A stretch of DNA of 64,000 bases, taken from positions 3,575,230 through 3,639,229 of the forward strand of contig OZ245886.1 in assembly GCA_965229525.1 (NCBI GenBank), written 5' to 3'. Positions 9,387 through 18,781 of the stretch are shown in pieces; the first letter of the stretch is position 1, and every line of letters starts with the position of its first letter. Below the pieces are notes generated by a model. The model was given only the letters and a program-made list of their open reading frames with translations, had not been told where the DNA came from and made no database searches. The translations under genes were made by a program, and so were the position numbers. The stretch comes from HXMU1420-13 sp965229525. GTDB lineage: Bacteria; Bacteroidota; Rhodothermia; Balneolales; Balneolaceae.

Positions 9387-9983
9387 TTAATATTCAGCCG
9401 AAATTGAATTAAATAATTCGATTGCTTCAGCTTCCAATGATTGCTTAGTAGAATTATTTACAACAATGAAATCTGCCAAATGTGCTACCGCATTAAAGTC
9501 CTGCTGGTTATGAACTCGATCAAGAATCAATGCTTTCGTGGTATGGTCTCTTTTCATAACCCGTTGAATTCTTTCCGACTCTTCACTTGCGATCATCACA
9601 ATAATATCAAGGTCAGCAGGTCTTCCATTTTGCAATAGAATGGCCGCTTCTTTAACGAATATCTGTACCCCTTCTTTTTCTTTTTTTAATGCTAAATCAT
9701 CAATTCTTGACCATAACACTGGATGCACAATTGCATTCAATTCCTTCACTCTTCCTTTAGCAAATGCTTCCTTTGCAAGATAGCTACGATTAAGTTCATC
9801 ATGTTCAGAGTAGGATTCTTCACCAAACGTTTCTTTAATTTTCGCAATTAATTCCTGATCAGACCCCATTAATTGTTTTGCAAAATCGTCTGCATAAACC
9901 ACAAAAGCACCTAGTCGCTCCCAAATTTTGCAAAATGTAGTCTTCCCGGATCCAATTCCTCCTGTTACACCAACTTTAATCAT
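9387..9983 (-). CDS. coaE: Dephospho-CoA kinase
   Basis: A 198-residue P-loop kinase catalysing the last step of coenzyme A synthesis, phosphorylation of the ribose 3'-OH of dephospho-CoA. The Walker A motif GGIGSGKT lies at residues 8-15, followed by the family motif FVVYADDFAKQL (substrate Asp region) and the lid region with ESERIQRVMKRDH. Length is normal. It starts with ATG and overlaps the end of nadB by 4 bases, so the two are probably translationally coupled. Confidence 0.95.
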   Translation of the reverse strand: MIKVGVTGGIGSGKTTFCKIWERLGAFVVYADDFAKQLMGSDQELIAKIKETFGEESYSEHDELNRSYLAKEAFAKGRVKELNAIVHPVLWSRIDDLALKKEKEGVQIFVKEAAILLQNGRPADLDIIVMIASEESERIQRVMKRDHTTKALILDRVHNQQDFNAVAHLADFIVVNNSTKQSLEAEAIELFNSISAEY

Positions 9984-11548
9984 GATGCATTTGAATAGTC
10001 TTCGAAATCAAGATTATAATGCAGCCCCAGACTCTCTTTTCGATTCATTGCAGCGATGATTATTAAATATGCAATACTAATAAGATTTCTTAGTTCAAAA
10101 AGTGGAATACTTACTCTTGTTCTGAGGTAAAAATCTTCCACTTCTTCATACAACAAAGTCTGTCGTCTAAGAGCCCGCTCAAGTCGAAGATCACTTCGAA
10201 CAATTCCAACATAATCACTCATGATTTGCTGCAATTCTTCACGATTATGTGATATTAACACCCATTCCTTATTATTGAAAGTTCCACTTTCATCCCATTC
10301 AGGAATTGAGGTATTGTAAGTTAGAGATTGAAACTCTTTTGATGCCGATTTAACGGCTTGATCTGCAAAGAAAAGTGCCTCTAGTAAACTATTGGATGCC
10401 AATCGATTTGCTCCATGAACACCTGTGCAAGCAACTTCACCACAAGCATATAATCGTTCGATGGATGTTTTAGCATTTATATCCGTCTCCACCCCGCCGC
10501 AGAAGTAATGAGCTGCTGGTACCACAGGTATCCATTGTTTTGTGATATCGATCCCATACTTCAAGCAAGTTTCATAAATATTAGGGAAAGAAATAGCCAC
10601 TTCTTCAGCAGGTTTATGAGTTATATCCAGAAATACGGATTTATCCCCTCTCTTTTTAAGTTGATCATCTATCGCACGGGCAACTATATCTCGCGGTGCT
10701 AATTCCTTTCTGGCATCATACAATTCCATAAAAGCTTCGCCACCAGAATTTCTCAAAATCGCGCCATGACCACGAAGAGCCTCCGATATCAGGAATGAAT
10801 CTGATTCTGGGACATTCAACGCTGTTGGATGGAATTGAACAAATTCCATATTACTAATTTTTGCCTTTGCACGATAAGCCATCGCAATGCCATCACCAGT
10901 TGCAATTTCTGGATTGGTTGTTTTCGCATATACTGCTCCGGCACCACCACTTGCTAAAATGGTTGTTTTAGCGAGCATTCTATAAACTGCTTCTGAAGCT
11001 TCATCAAGAACATAAGCCCCAAAACAGTGGATCTTCCTCAAGTATTTTACTTTTTTCCCCAAATGGTGCTCTGTTAATAGCTCCATGGCAAAATGATGCT
11101 CAAAAACGGTTATGTTTGGGTGATTCCGAACATTATGTACCATCACATTTTCAACTTCCCAACCTGTAGCATCAGCCGCATGAACCACCCTGTTTTCTGA
11201 ATGCCCACCTTCTCTTCCAAGGTGTAACTGACCATTCTTCTTCGTGAAGTTTACGCCCAATTCCATCAACTCATTAATAAGTCGGGGGCCTTCTTGCACC
11301 ATTGCTTCAACCGCTTTACGGTCATTAAGTCCAGCACCTGCATCTAACGTATCCTTCACATGCTTTTCAAATGAGTCAGAATCGAAATCCATAACTCCGG
11401 ATATACCACCTTGCGCATAACTGGTATTAGCTTCGTCGATCTCACGTTTTGTCACTACAGCTACAGTACCAAATTCAGCAGCTTTTAATGCGAAAGAAAG
11501 CCCTGCAAGGCCACTCCCGATAACTAGAAAGTCGAAGTTTAGTTTCAA
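9980..11548 (-). CDS. nadB: L-aspartate oxidase
   Basis: A 522-residue FAD enzyme oxidising L-aspartate to iminoaspartate for NAD synthesis. The N-terminal dinucleotide-binding motif GSGLAGLSFALKAAE and the conserved NTSYAQGGISGV are present, together with EFVQFHPTAL, SEALRGHGAILRN, YFCGGVETD and GVHGANRLASNSLLEAL, which together separate NadB/succinate-dehydrogenase-type flavoproteins from others; the lack of partner subunits supports NadB. The C-terminal helical domain is complete. No nadA or nadC is present in the window. It is placed 10 bases after prfB and overlaps coaE by 4 bases. Confidence 0.95.
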   Translation of the reverse strand: MKLNFDFLVIGSGLAGLSFALKAAEFGTVAVVTKREIDEANTSYAQGGISGVMDFDSDSFEKHVKDTLDAGAGLNDRKAVEAMVQEGPRLINELMELGVNFTKKNGQLHLGREGGHSENRVVHAADATGWEVENVMVHNVRNHPNITVFEHHFAMELLTEHHLGKKVKYLRKIHCFGAYVLDEASEAVYRMLAKTTILASGGAGAVYAKTTNPEIATGDGIAMAYRAKAKISNMEFVQFHPTALNVPESDSFLISEALRGHGAILRNSGGEAFMELYDARKELAPRDIVARAIDDQLKKRGDKSVFLDITHKPAEEVAISFPNIYETCLKYGIDITKQWIPVVPAAHYFCGGVETDINAKTSIERLYACGEVACTGVHGANRLASNSLLEALFFADQAVKSASKEFQSLTYNTSIPEWDESGTFNNKEWVLISHNREELQQIMSDYVGIVRSDLRLERALRRQTLLYEEVEDFYLRTRVSIPLFELRNLISIAYLIIIAAMNRKESLGLHYNLDFEDYSNAS

Positions 11549-11558
11549 GTTGATATAA

Positions 11559-12678
11559 TTATGCCTGTTCCTGAGTTGAAATCATGAGTAAATAGGCCTT
11601 TATAAATGCGTCTAAATCACCATCCATAACCGCATTCACATTCGAAGTCTCATGATTAGTACGATGATCTTTTACTCGTTGATCGTCGAACACATAGCTT
11701 CGGATTTGAGATCCCCATTCATTTTTTCCTTTTGATCCCTCCAATCGAGCCTTTTCTGCTTCTTTTATTTCGATTTCCAGCTCATATATTCTTGACTTCA
11801 ATAAGATCATTGCTTTTTCACGATTTTGAAGCTGAGAACGTTCTTGCTGGCATTCTGCTACTACTCGTTGCTCGGTACCATCCGATAATTTACCCGTCCA
11901 GATAAGCCGTACTCCGGTTTCAACTTTATTCACATTTTGCCCACCTGCTCCACTAGAATGAAAACGCTGTAATTCTACATCACTGTCATTGATATCAATT
12001 TCAATAGTGTCATCAATCAAAGGAGAAATAAAAACCGAACAGAAAGATGTATGCCTCCTTGCATTACTATCAAATGGAGAAACACGAACTAACCGATGAA
12101 CACCAGATTCGGCTTTGAGAAACCCATACGCGTTTATTCCTTGAATTTCTAAAGTGGCGCTTTTAATACCGGCAACATCTCCATCCTGATAATCTATCAC
12201 TGATACTTTAAAACCACTTCTTTCAGCCCATCGAATGTACATTCGATACAGCATTTGCCCCCAATCCTGGCTTTCTGTACCACCGGCTCCCGGATTAAAA
12301 GTAACAACAGCATCGCGATGGTCATCTGCGCCTTTTAGCATATTTCTAAGTTCCAGAGAATCTAGACCTTTAAGCAACTTCTCATATTCTGCATCAAGTT
12401 CATCATCTACTTCCTCCCCCATCTCCTGAAATTCCAGAAACACCTGGATGCTTTCTCGAATATCATTTAAGTCATCCCATCCTTTTACAAGGCTTTTTTC
12501 ATTATCCAACTCCTGCATCACCACTCGAGCATTGGTAGGATCACTCCAAAATTCTGGATTTTGAGTTCGTTCGGTTAATTCAATTACTCGAACTTTTCGC
12601 TTTTCGTAGTCAAAGATACCCCCTTAGCGCATCCAATCGCTCGAAGTTTGCCTGTAAATGATCTTTATTTATAGCCAT
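11559..12678 (-). CDS. prfB: Peptide chain release factor 2, expressed by programmed +1 frameshift
   Basis: RF2 recognises UAA/UGA and triggers peptide release through the GGQ motif, seen here as HSSGAGGQNVNKVE. The gene is in two frames. A short zero-frame part begins with ATG at 12678 (MAINKDHLQANF) and stops at TGA (12612-12610) as codon 23. After a +1 shift the frame continues DYEKRKVRVIELTERTQNP and runs to the stop at 11559, giving about 372 residues in total, normal for RF2. The region around the internal stop matches the classic autoregulatory site: an internal AGGGGG, then TAT CTT TGA C. Low RF2 favours the shift and restores synthesis. The gene is followed after 10 bases by nadB. 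Confidence 0.96.
12610..12624 (-). promoter_or_regulatory. prfB programmed +1 frameshift site
   Basis: The minus strand reads AGG GGG TAT CTT TGA, followed by C: a Shine-Dalgarno-like AGGGGG, the slippery CTT codon and the in-frame UGA with a following C. This is the same arrangement as in E. coli prfB. Reading resumes at GAC (12611). Confidence 0.95.
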
Positions 12679-12735
12679 ATATTTTTAGTGAAATGAGAGA
12701 ATTGAATGATGAAATGATTGAAGATTTTCAATTTC

Positions 12736-13005
12736 CTATTTGGTGGATTTGCCGAGTAAAATCCCGACAACCAGCCCCGTAATAAGGGCAATTCCTATTC
12801 CACGCTCTGGATTTGCACGAACATATCTACGAGCATTTCTATATTCATGTCGGAGTTCACGTTCAATCCAATCCCGTTCGTCTTTTACGCGATCGATCAA
12901 ATCATCATAGGTTTTTTCAACTTTCTCCTGGATTACATCACCAGTTTCTTCAACAGCTCTGCCAATTTTCTTTTGAACTTCTTCTATTTTCTTTGATTCT
13001 ACCAT
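12736..13005 (-). CDS. Small YqjD/ElaB (DUF883)-like membrane protein
   Basis: An 89-residue protein when started at the ATG at 13005 (MVESKKIEEVQ), which has a perfect AGGAGG 6 bases upstream; an ATG-less extension to 13032 is possible but would bury that site. Residues 1-60 form a charged amphipathic helix or coiled coil, followed by RRYVRANPERGIGIALITGLVVGILLGK, a C-terminal hydrophobic anchor. This matches the YqjD/ElaB/DUF883 family of inner-membrane proteins that can bind ribosomes in enterobacteria; that role is not shown here. Confidence 0.75.
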   Translation of the reverse strand: MVESKKIEEVQKKIGRAVEETGDVIQEKVEKTYDDLIDRVKDERDWIERELRHEYRNARRYVRANPERGIGIALITGLVVGILLGKSTK

Positions 13006-13029
13006 GATAAGCCTCCTGTTTATGTGCCT

Positions 13030-13037
13030 CAAAAATA
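13030..13037 (-). promoter_or_regulatory. Candidate -7 box of the YqjD-like gene
   Basis: TATTTTTG on the minus strand matches TAnnTTTG and would give a leader of about 20 bases that contains the AGGAGG ribosome site (13012-13017). No clear TTG is found at the usual -33 distance. Confidence 0.35.
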
Positions 13038-13087
13038 CAAATTCGCTACCAAATAGTTTGTAAGTTTAGCATAAATCAATGATGTAA

Positions 13088-13591
13088 ATGCCGCGTGTTA
13101 AAAAGATTATATCAGGAGGACAAACTGGTGTAGATCAAGCAGCTCTTCAAGTCGCTATTAATACTGGAATCGATCATGGAGGTTGGTGTCCTCCCGGAAG
13201 AGTTTGTGAGAATGGTCTCATCCCGGAACAATTCAAACTAAAAGAAACACCAAAAGAACGGGATGCTTCTGCTCCTGATGTTCCCCGCTCCCAACGGACC
13301 ATTTGGAATGTTCGGGATGCGGATGGAGTATTGATTTTTTGTGAAAGCACAAAGTTACAAAGTGACAGAGGCACAAAGTTGGCATTTGAAACTTCTTTAA
13401 AGCTCGGAAAGCCTTATCTGGTGATGAACATTAATGAGCAACAAGATTTTAATAAAATCAGAAATTGGATTTTGGATTTTGAAATTCGGGTTTTAAGTAT
13501 AGGTGGGCCGAGTGAGGAAACTAGCCTGGGGATATATGAAAAGGCTTATTCTATTTTGATGAAAATACTGAGTATAACAAATGACGAATGA
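13088..13591 (+). CDS. Putative molybdenum carrier / YpsA-like Rossmann-fold protein
   Basis: A 167-residue cytosolic protein of the family annotated as putative molybdenum carrier (PF12694). The N-terminal KIISGGQTGVDQAAL is the family hallmark, followed by HGGWCPPGR, and later VRDADGVLIFCES and GTKLAFETSLKLGKPYLV, all typical of this SLOG/Rossmann-like fold that binds a nucleotide-like ligand. The real biochemical role of the family is unsettled. Starts with ATG; transcribed divergently from the YqjD-like gene. Its stop codon lies inside a 7-base tandem repeat. Confidence 0.82.
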   Translation: MPRVKKIISGGQTGVDQAALQVAINTGIDHGGWCPPGRVCENGLIPEQFKLKETPKERDASAPDVPRSQRTIWNVRDADGVLIFCESTKLQSDRGTKLAFETSLKLGKPYLVMNINEQQDFNKIRNWILDFEIRVLSIGGPSEETSLGIYEKAYSILMKILSITNDE

Positions 13592-13614
13592 CGAATGACG
13601 AATGACGAATGACG
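13580..13614. repeat. Five tandem copies of a 7-base unit (AATGACG)
   Basis: AATGACG is repeated five times without error, starting inside the last codons of the molybdenum-carrier-like gene and crossing its stop codon. The unit is not a multiple of three, but because the stop lies in the second copy, changes in copy number downstream would not alter the protein. Confidence 0.9.
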
Positions 13615-13668
13615 AACATAGAAATTCGATCGTCATCCTTCAATCGTTGTTGATCGTATTTTGTTTTG

Positions 13669-16600
13669 TTATTTAATCAGCATCATCTGCTTTGTTTGAA
13701 CGAAATTTCCCGCTCGTATTCGATATACATACAATCCTGTAGCCAGGTTTCCTGCATCAAATTGTACCGAGTGCCAACCTGCCTGTTTTAGATCATTTTC
13801 CAGAAGTGTGGCAACTTTTCGTCCTAACAAATTGAAGATTTCCAGACGAACATTGGCTGCCTCAGGTAAGCCAAATCGCAAGGTTGTACTTGGGTTGAAA
13901 GGATTAGGATAGTTTTGCGATAGTGTATAATCCACCGGTAACTCAATGAACAATTCACTAGACACTTTTTCAACGATGGTAAACTTAAATGGATCATCGT
14001 TCGAGTTAGAACCGAATGTGAATAGACTATCTGTATCTATGGCTACTACCTTCCAAAAGTATTCACCTATACTCAGAGGTTCCAATAGAATTAATGTAGT
14101 ATCGCTTGCTAATATTTCATCCACTAAGAGATTATTGAAAAGTGAATCTTCAGATAATCGATATCGATAATAAACTTGATCAAACAAATCTGTATCGCTA
14201 CTAGAAGTCCAGCTAAAAATTGGATTCACAGTCAGGGTATCAACACCATTTATCGGGCTTTGCAATTCAAAAGCTGTTGGTGGATCTAATTGTTGATTGA
14301 TGATAAAAGTTTGGGTTTCACTCCAGTCAGATTCTAACCCTTCATCATCAACGGTCTTAACACGCCAGAAATAGATTGACTCGTCTAACAAAGATTCAGT
14401 GTTTGTAGAATTGATACCAATTTCTGTTGTATCTGAATATTCGATACTAATGAAAGCATTATCATTAGAAATTTCAACAATATACATCAGTCTGTCTGGT
14501 GTGTCACTGTAATCAATATCTATTGCGGTGTTCCAGCTTAAAGTTGGATTAAGACTACTAATTGTAATACTATCGGCAGGAGTAAATCCGCTACTAACCA
14601 ATCCAGGTGCATCGTTTTCTATATTCAATCTGAAATCCCAGGTATTAGACCACACGGAAGCTGAATCTTCATTATCAACCGAGCGCACCCTCCAGAAATA
14701 GTGAATGTCATCCTCTAATTGATCTGCCCCATTCAAAGCACCAAGTCTGACTGCAAAAACGCTGTCTTCATCGGAAGGATTTGATTGCAAATGGCTTATA
14801 AATTCACGCTTTGCTGTTCGTTGTAAAATGGTAGATAAGCCAATATCGGATTGATTGATCAACGGAAATTCAAATGATTCACTTATGTCCACCTGAACTT
14901 CATATAGTGGTCGAGGATCTTCAAACTCAACGGTATCTTTAGCTAATGACCAAACCAAATAAGTATTAAGGGTTGCCTCCACCCCGCGATTTGGAGCCAG
15001 AAGCACAGGTTGAGTTGGTGCAGCATCATTTACTGATTGCACTTCAATGTGAAGTGTATCGCTCACTTCATACTCTTCATCTTTCGCATTTATAATAATG
15101 GATTGAGTCCCATTCCAATTTGGAGCCGAAGTGACTAATAGTTCACCCACCTCCGATATTTCAAGATCAATATTTTCAGGGTCATTTTTAATCTCGAATA
15201 TCAGTTCGCTATCAATATCATCGAAGTAATTGTTCAGGTTAATCAGGCTAAATTGATCTGCATCCTCAGCAACACTGGTATCTGGTAGAAATTCAATTAG
15301 GAAAGGCGGGTCATTTACTGGATTTATTTTTCCACTGATAGTTAAAGAGTCAGTAGCTGAACTATCATCAACTGCAATTACATTGAAACTAAAGCTACCA
15401 TTTTGATCCTCTTTGGAATTTAGAGTGAGAACACCTTCTGCAATACCAGCACGAACAACTGAATTCTCATCAATATTAATTGAGAATCTGAGTGAATCAT
15501 CAGGTAAATCAACATCAGAGAATAATGAATCTAAATGAGTGATTAGACTATCGCCGAAATCTTCTTCAAGAATAATTTCATCTAACGTTTTACTTACAAA
15601 AGGAGCATCATTCAATGGCAAAATTATAATATCTAATGAATCTATTAAAGAGAATCCTAAAGAACTGACTTCTAAATTTAACTCAGCTTCACCATACCAA
15701 TTGACATCAGAGCTAATGAATAAACTATCACCGACAAGTTGGAAATCAATTTCATCTGCATCAGTTACGATGCTGTAGCTTATTGGAGAATCGACATCTC
15801 TATAAAAATCATTTAGTCTGATTGCTAAAGAGTCGATAACGTCTTCCGGTAAAATGATTGGTCCAGGTTCAACGTACTTTTCCGGGGGATCGTCAACCGG
15901 TATTACTTGAATACTTCGTGATACCAATTCCGAAGAATCTTCATTACCAAATACCTGAAATGAAAAAATTTTTATAGATGTATTGGGATCGTCACTAACA
16001 TTTGTGTACTCGATACCTCTAAATATTTGCTGATAAAATGCTGCCGAGGCAGATCCTGTAAACTTAAAAATACCCAACGAATCCGATGAGAATTGAACTG
16101 AATCTTGTAGATCACTTGTGAAATTCAATTGGTCTTCAGTCCCATAGATAAAGCCTTCAGTAGCTGCTACAATGGCACTATCAATTTGGAAACCGCCTTC
16201 AGCGATTACTTTCAAAGAATCTGATATAATTGTTGACGGATCATTTTCAGTGAAAAGCAGGGTATCCGATTCTAAATTTGACAATCTTGGCGGATTTGTT
16301 ACTAATATTTCTCTTGCAACGGCTATCCCCCATTCTCCAAATTCATTCTGAACACGAATATTCAATTGATAAGTGCCTCCGATCAAATCTTCTGTAATCA
16401 GAGTCACTACTTCTTCTAAATCCTGTGCATCGTTTAAGTCCAGAGGAGTAGCACTTCCAACTCCCGGGTCTTCATTAAAGAAATATTCGGCTGATACAAC
16501 CAGGCTCACTGTATCCGCAGACTGATCCACAAAAATGATTTTATTGATTGGAATCCCCCAAACTCCATCCGTGGATTTCGCTCGTAGATACAACGTGTGT

Positions 16601-17466
16601 AGTCCAGCTGATAAATTCTCGGTCGTGATTTGTTGCATTAGCTCGACTTCTGACGCGTCTGAAACTTCAACAGGTGTACCTAAACTAACTCCGGGATCTT
16701 CGTTGATAAAATATTCCAACGCATCCACCAACATAGTTTCCCCTTGATCTACAAAGAGTAGATGAGGCACGGGAATCCCCCAGTCTCCACCAGTGGATTT
16801 CGCTCGAATGTACAGCGTATGTAAACCTGTTGGTAACCCTGAAGTCATAAGATCTTGACTAATCTCGATTTCAACCTCATCTGAAACTTCAACAGGTGTA
16901 CCTAAACCTACTCCGGGATCTTCGTTGATAAAATATTCCAATGCATCCACCAACATAGTTTCCCCTTGATCCACAAATAGTAGATGAGGCACGGGAATCC
17001 CCCAGTCTCCATCGGTAGATTTCGCTCGTAGATACAACGTGTGTAGTCCAGCTGATAAATTCTCGGTCGTGATTTGTTGCATTAGCTCGACTTCTGACGC
17101 GTCTGAAACTTCAACAGGTGTACCTAAACTAACTCCGGGATCTTCGTTGATAAAATATTCCAACGCATCCACCAACATAGTTTCCCCTTGATCTACAAAG
17201 AGTAGATGAGGCACGGGAATCCCCCAGGTATTATCACTGTCTTTTGCTCGCATGTATAAAGTGTGCAGACCATTTACCAAGCTTGAGGTATTTATTGTCT
17301 CAGAGAAATTGATTTCAGTATCAGTAGAAAAAGAGCTAATACTATTTGCTGATCCAACTCCGGGATCTTCATTAAAGAAGTATTCTATTTCTGTAATATT
17401 CTGAGCCAATATCTGGGCACTTGTAACCAGATAAAGAGCTCCTAAAATCATGAATAAACGTTTCAT
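13669..17466 (-). CDS. Large secreted repeat protein with 74-residue repeats, Ig/Fn3 domains and type IX sorting domain
   Basis: A 1265-residue exported protein. A signal peptide (MKRLFMILGALYLVTSAQILAQ) precedes five tandem units of 74-76 residues (about 28-393) with the pattern EYFINEDPGVG ... GLHTLYLRAKSTDGDWGIPV ... LLFVDQ. Cadherin/VCBS-like beta domains follow (about 395-820, with Asp-rich motifs such as IPVDDPPEKY and ILPLNDAPFV), then Fn3-like modules (about 820-1150, FFWRVRSVDNEDSASVWS-type). The last 85 residues are a type IX sorting domain (LSQNYPNPFNPSTTLRF ... GLYVYRIRAG ... KQMMLIK). A surface adhesin or matrix protein is likely, with function unknown. It lies 48 bases after the beta-helix gene 17515-18501 and is probably cotranscribed with it. 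Confidence 0.8.
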   Translation of the reverse strand: MKRLFMILGALYLVTSAQILAQNITEIEYFFNEDPGVGSANSISSFSTDTEINFSETINTSSLVNGLHTLYMRAKDSDNTWGIPVPHLLFVDQGETMLVDALEYFINEDPGVSLGTPVEVSDASEVELMQQITTENLSAGLHTLYLRAKSTDGDWGIPVPHLLFVDQGETMLVDALEYFINEDPGVGLGTPVEVSDEVEIEISQDLMTSGLPTGLHTLYIRAKSTGGDWGIPVPHLLFVDQGETMLVDALEYFINEDPGVSLGTPVEVSDASEVELMQQITTENLSAGLHTLYLRAKSTDGVWGIPINKIIFVDQSADTVSLVVSAEYFFNEDPGVGSATPLDLNDAQDLEEVVTLITEDLIGGTYQLNIRVQNEFGEWGIAVAREILVTNPPRLSNLESDTLLFTENDPSTIISDSLKVIAEGGFQIDSAIVAATEGFIYGTEDQLNFTSDLQDSVQFSSDSLGIFKFTGSASAAFYQQIFRGIEYTNVSDDPNTSIKIFSFQVFGNEDSSELVSRSIQVIPVDDPPEKYVEPGPIILPEDVIDSLAIRLNDFYRDVDSPISYSIVTDADEIDFQLVGDSLFISSDVNWYGEAELNLEVSSLGFSLIDSLDIIILPLNDAPFVSKTLDEIILEEDFGDSLITHLDSLFSDVDLPDDSLRFSINIDENSVVRAGIAEGVLTLNSKEDQNGSFSFNVIAVDDSSATDSLTISGKINPVNDPPFLIEFLPDTSVAEDADQFSLINLNNYFDDIDSELIFEIKNDPENIDLEISEVGELLVTSAPNWNGTQSIIINAKDEEYEVSDTLHIEVQSVNDAAPTQPVLLAPNRGVEATLNTYLVWSLAKDTVEFEDPRPLYEVQVDISESFEFPLINQSDIGLSTILQRTAKREFISHLQSNPSDEDSVFAVRLGALNGADQLEDDIHYFWRVRSVDNEDSASVWSNTWDFRLNIENDAPGLVSSGFTPADSITISSLNPTLSWNTAIDIDYSDTPDRLMYIVEISNDNAFISIEYSDTTEIGINSTNTESLLDESIYFWRVKTVDDEGLESDWSETQTFIINQQLDPPTAFELQSPINGVDTLTVNPIFSWTSSSDTDLFDQVYYRYRLSEDSLFNNLLVDEILASDTTLILLEPLSIGEYFWKVVAIDTDSLFTFGSNSNDDPFKFTIVEKVSSELFIELPVDYTLSQNYPNPFNPSTTLRFGLPEAANVRLEIFNLLGRKVATLLENDLKQAGWHSVQFDAGNLATGLYVYRIRAGNFVQTKQMMLIK
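16288..17385 (-). repeat. Five tandem 222-225 bp coding repeats
   Basis: The units encode the 74-76 residue EYF(I/F)NEDPGVG repeat. Units 2 and 4 are nearly identical at DNA level and lie 444 bases apart (for example around 16621 and 17065), while unit 3 between them differs in its middle part. This points to recent duplication or gene conversion of a two-unit block. Confidence 0.85.
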
Positions 17467-17514
17467 ACTAAGCCTCAGCTATAAAATAGATTTGATAGGT
17501 CAGCAACCTATTTT

Positions 17515-18501
17515 TTAATTTCCCTTGGCTTTGATCGTAGCATTAATGTTTTCCCCAGAACGAACTGAGGTTGGGGTGTTTAACCCGGTAATTGTTGGAA
17601 GTACAAGTTTTGTTACGTTATACGGTGTAACACCACCTGTTGGACCTATATCGGTACCATCGTTTCCACCATTTAGAATGGCTGGTTCGCTTGGTGTTGG
17701 GTCCCATTGCTCATACCAATTATTGCTAGTTATATCTTCACTAGCCATGATATCTGATAATTCGAAAGAAGTAACAATATTTGAAGAACCAGTATTAGTG
17801 CCTGTTACTACATCTACATTTGCATAATTTGAAATAAAAATACTATTGTCAGTATCGCCATTTCCTTGGTAGAGAAATATATTGTTTGAATAGGTATTAT
17901 TTGAACCAGTTAAAAATCTAATCCTAAATAAATTGTGATCTAAAACAGCATTATATGCTCTAAAATCAGCTTGTAAATCGATAATATTATTTGAATAGAC
18001 TATTCCTGAAATATTTGTAAAGGAAGCAGATACACTTGTTGCTTCTATGAAATTTCGTCGCACTAAGACTGTCGATGAATTATCAGAAATAAAGATTCCA
18101 AATAAGTGTGAATCCTCAATAACTATATTTGAGACACTATTCATAGATATCGAACTGACTCTTATACCTTTAATTGTAATATTTTCAGAGTCTCCATCTA
18201 TCCCCATATTTCCCACCAAACTATAGTAGGGAACTATTTCTGAGTTTAATTGCGCATTAAAACCTGCTCCAACAATTGTAAGATTACTTTTCCCAGATAT
18301 GGTAACTAAGCCATATGAAGTTGGACTAGGAACAATTTGAATGATATCACCTGAAGCAGCTGCATCTACCGCACTTTGAATGTCAGAGTACACATGATCA
18401 CCGGTAGCTGCAGTGCCTGAATTGTTTACGATTAGTACATTTTGTGCTTGAAGGGAGATAGAAAAAATGAAAATAAAAAGAGTAGAAAGTGAAAATTTCA
18501 T
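17515..18501 (-). CDS. Secreted right-handed beta-helix-like protein
   Basis: A 328-residue protein with a signal peptide (MKFSLSTLFIFIFSISLQAQ). The region after it, HVYSDIQSAVDAAASGDIIQI, is the typical opening of right-handed parallel beta-helix (pectate-lyase-like) proteins. Short repeated strands follow (SNLTIVGAGF, SENITIKGIRV, SNIVIEDSHLFGI, NTYSNNIFLYQ) with the usual Asn/Ser/Ile ladder. No lyase or hydrolase catalytic residues could be recognised and no type IX sorting domain is present. Its position directly upstream of the 1265-residue repeat protein suggests a joint surface function. Enzymatic role unknown. Confidence 0.7.
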   Translation of the reverse strand: MKFSLSTLFIFIFSISLQAQNVLIVNNSGTAATGDHVYSDIQSAVDAAASGDIIQIVPSPTSYGLVTISGKSNLTIVGAGFNAQLNSEIVPYYSLVGNMGIDGDSENITIKGIRVSSISMNSVSNIVIEDSHLFGIFISDNSSTVLVRRNFIEATSVSASFTNISGIVYSNNIIDLQADFRAYNAVLDHNLFRIRFLTGSNNTYSNNIFLYQGNGDTDNSIFISNYANVDVVTGTNTGSSNIVTSFELSDIMASEDITSNNWYEQWDPTPSEPAILNGGNDGTDIGPTGGVTPYNVTKLVLPTITGLNTPTSVRSGENINATIKAKGN

Positions 18502-18546
18502 GGCGTGATTGTTAGATTGACGACTTAATTCTCAAGTGTAATTTGC

Positions 18547-18554
18547 CAAACCTA
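18547..18554 (-). promoter_or_regulatory. Candidate -7 box for the beta-helix/repeat-protein operon
   Basis: TAGGTTTG on the minus strand fits TAnnTTTG and would give a leader of about 40 bases before the ATG at 18501. No good -33 TTG is visible at the expected distance. The rest of the 280-base gap up to 18781 is AT-rich and shows no gene. Confidence 0.35.
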
Positions 18555-18781
18555 AAAACTCACCACATACCTATGCGGTAATCTATTTTCTTAAAAAAAA
18601 CTAAAAACACGAATGGGCTCCAATTTCCTACTCAGATAAGAAATCAGTTTATTTGCTCAGGAAAATAGATTTTTGTGAATTGGTAAAGAATCGTCCAGTC
18701 TAAACTTTTGCAGAATCTTTTTATAATTCATACTTATTACTTGGAGGTAATAGAGAGGACACAATTTTAAAATAAACGCTA

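Noticed and set aside
12525..12678. prfB as a frameshifted pseudogene
   Set aside because: The frameshift lies exactly in the known RF2 programmed site and both frames encode conserved RF2 sequence.
16288..17385. Regular repeats that could resemble a CRISPR array
   Set aside because: Unit length is 222 bases, copies are coding in one frame and there are no short repeats with unique spacers or cas genes.
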